Source: SAR202 cluster bacterium AD-804-J14_MRT_500m
Lineage (GTDB): Bacteria > Chloroflexota > Dehalococcoidia > UBA3495 > GCA-2712585
Reading direction: 5' to 3'
Assembly (NCBI GenBank): GCA_009391275.1
Contig: VEXF01000054.1
Coordinates: 1-6,046, forward strand
DNA length: 6,046 nt
Shown: one piece after another, positions 5,381-6,046 of the stretch
Layout: each line of letters begins with the position of its first letter
Position numbering within the stretch: position 1 is the first letter of the stretch
The notes under the pieces: generated by a model
Databases searched by the model: none
What the model was told of the DNA's origin: nothing
The model's input: the letters and a program-made list of their open reading frames with translations, nothing else
Translations under genes and position numbers: made by a program

Positions 5381-5995
5381 TTGACCCTAGTTACATCATT
5401 AACAGAGATCAAAGGAAATGTTTCAGAAGTGAAGCAATCCCTTCTCTACGAGTTTTCAAATTTGACTACATCTGAAACATCAATATTTTTCGATGAGTGG
5501 AATCACATTGAGACGGAACGCCGACTCGATATAATAGATAAACTCGTGGACTTGGGACAAGAAGACACAGACTTAGATTTTAGTTCTGTATTTCGCCAAT
5601 GCCTCAAAGATCACGACGGGTCAATCAGACAGCGCGCTATAGAAGGACTTTGGGAGTATGAGGATCGGTTACTTATCTCGCCGCTTTGCCATCTGACAAG
5701 GGAGGATTCTTGTCTGAATGTAAGGGCATCTGCCGCTTTGGCACTGGGGAAATTTGCCGAGTTAGCCCAAGAAGGTAAACTTCTGGGAAGGGACGGTATA
5801 CGGATACAGGACTGTTTAATAAAGACTTTAGAAGATGTGGATGAGGATTTCGAAGTCCGCCGGCGTGCCTTAGAATCTGTCGCTAGCTTTAATATGGAGA
5901 ACATCACCGCGTATATCATGTGGGCCTATGAGAGCGAAGATATTAATTTACGATGTAGTTCTCTTTATGCTATGGGAAAGACTGGTGTAAATTAG
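5381..5995 (+). CDS. HEAT-repeat protein, cut short by an in-frame TAG
   Basis: An all-helical repeat protein of 204 codons before the TAG, probably a protein-binding scaffold; no enzymatic motif is visible. After an N-terminal region (about residues 1-65, with the family-like FSNLTTSETSIFFDEW) come helix-pair repeats at about 68-92 (CLKDHDGSIRQRAIEGLWE), 97-126 (CLNVRASAALALGKFAE), 143-170 (TLEDVDEDFEVRRRALESVA) and 174-202 (INLRCSSLYAMGKTG). Each has the HEAT pattern of acidic turn, Val/Leu-Arg, then Ala/Leu-rich helix. It resembles, from memory, a conserved HEAT-repeat family of Chloroflexota of 300 or more residues, with about 26 residues before the SNL/SDL segment. That fits the TTG start at 5381; the frame is closed by TAG at 5333 and offers no ATG upstream. 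GTG at 5429 is an alternative. No strong Shine-Dalgarno precedes the TTG. The reading frame ends mid-domain; see the next entry. Function unknown. Confidence 0.75.
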   Translation: MTLVTSLTEIKGNVSEVKQSLLYEFSNLTTSETSIFFDEWNHIETERRLDIIDKLVDLGQEDTDLDFSSVFRQCLKDHDGSIRQRAIEGLWEYEDRLLISPLCHLTREDSCLNVRASAALALGKFAELAQEGKLLGRDGIRIQDCLIKTLEDVDEDFEVRRRALESVASFNMENITAYIMWAYESEDINLRCSSLYAMGKTGVN

Positions 5996-6046
5996 TGGTT
6001 GGAGATAGTTTTAAGAGAACTTGATAGCTCGTTTGCGCCGTTGCGG
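5996..6046 (+). pseudogene. HEAT coding continues in the same frame after the TAG, cut by the window end
   Basis: Directly after TAG (5993-5995), without a frame change, 17 codons read WLEIVLRELDSSFAPLR up to the last base. This is what the next HEAT repeat should be: a first helix WLEIVLREL, an acidic turn DSS, then the start of the second helix with Leu-Arg. It also follows naturally from YAMGKTGVN before the stop. The open frame continues past the window. Either the gene carries a nonsense mutation (CAG to TAG would be one transition), the TAG is read through, or the base is a sequencing error. Confidence 0.6.

Noticed and set aside
5221..5412. 63-codon minus-strand frame in the intergenic region
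   Set aside because: It overlaps the HEAT gene start, no ribosome site was looked for or identified, and the composition is not convincing.
5611..5919. 102-codon minus-strand frame inside the HEAT gene
   Set aside because: Ser-rich antisense shadow of the HEAT repeats; no motif.

Overview
The window looks like a stretch of ordinary bacterial chromosome of moderate GC (mid-40s percent by eye, not computed). It encodes metabolic and housekeeping proteins and one tRNA, and shows no transposase, integrase, phage, CRISPR or toxin signature. Several features point to Chloroflexota, probably a marine SAR202/Dehalococcoidia-type lineage: the ArgC N-terminus reads NVTGYAG instead of the usual GATGYTG, the SDR has a long C-terminal tail, and the HEAT-repeat protein resembles a Chloroflexota family I recall. 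This assignment is inference from recalled sequence patterns, not a search.

Layout. (1) Positions 1-671, plus strand: 3' part of a short-chain dehydrogenase whose dinucleotide-binding N-terminus lies outside the window. (2) Positions 804-1851, minus strand: a two-gene unit, a NUDIX hydrolase followed one base later by a RimJ/RimL-like GNAT acetyltransferase, behind a good sigma70-type promoter (TTGACG-17-TAGAAT). (3) Positions 2006-2917, plus strand: an alpha/beta hydrolase divergent from the NUDIX gene. (4) Positions 3071-5097, minus strand: an endonuclease III-like DNA glycosylase (nth), then argC, then tRNA-Glu(UUC) 25 bases after argC. Each of the three has its own promoter-like sequence. 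The nth promoter places the predicted transcript start on the A of its ATG, so its mRNA may be leaderless. (5) Positions 5381 to the window end, plus strand: a HEAT-repeat protein divergent from nth. Its frame is broken by a TAG at 5993-5995, yet HEAT-like coding continues in the same frame to the last base.

How the genes relate. The protein genes do not form one pathway. NUDIX and GNAT are probably translationally coupled. ArgC makes N-acetylglutamate semialdehyde for arginine synthesis, and the adjacent tRNA-Glu can be read through from argC or transcribed alone. I see no convincing undescribed multi-gene system. The most notable observations are the in-frame TAG in the HEAT gene, the apparently leaderless nth transcript and a tRNA promoter embedded in the end of argC.
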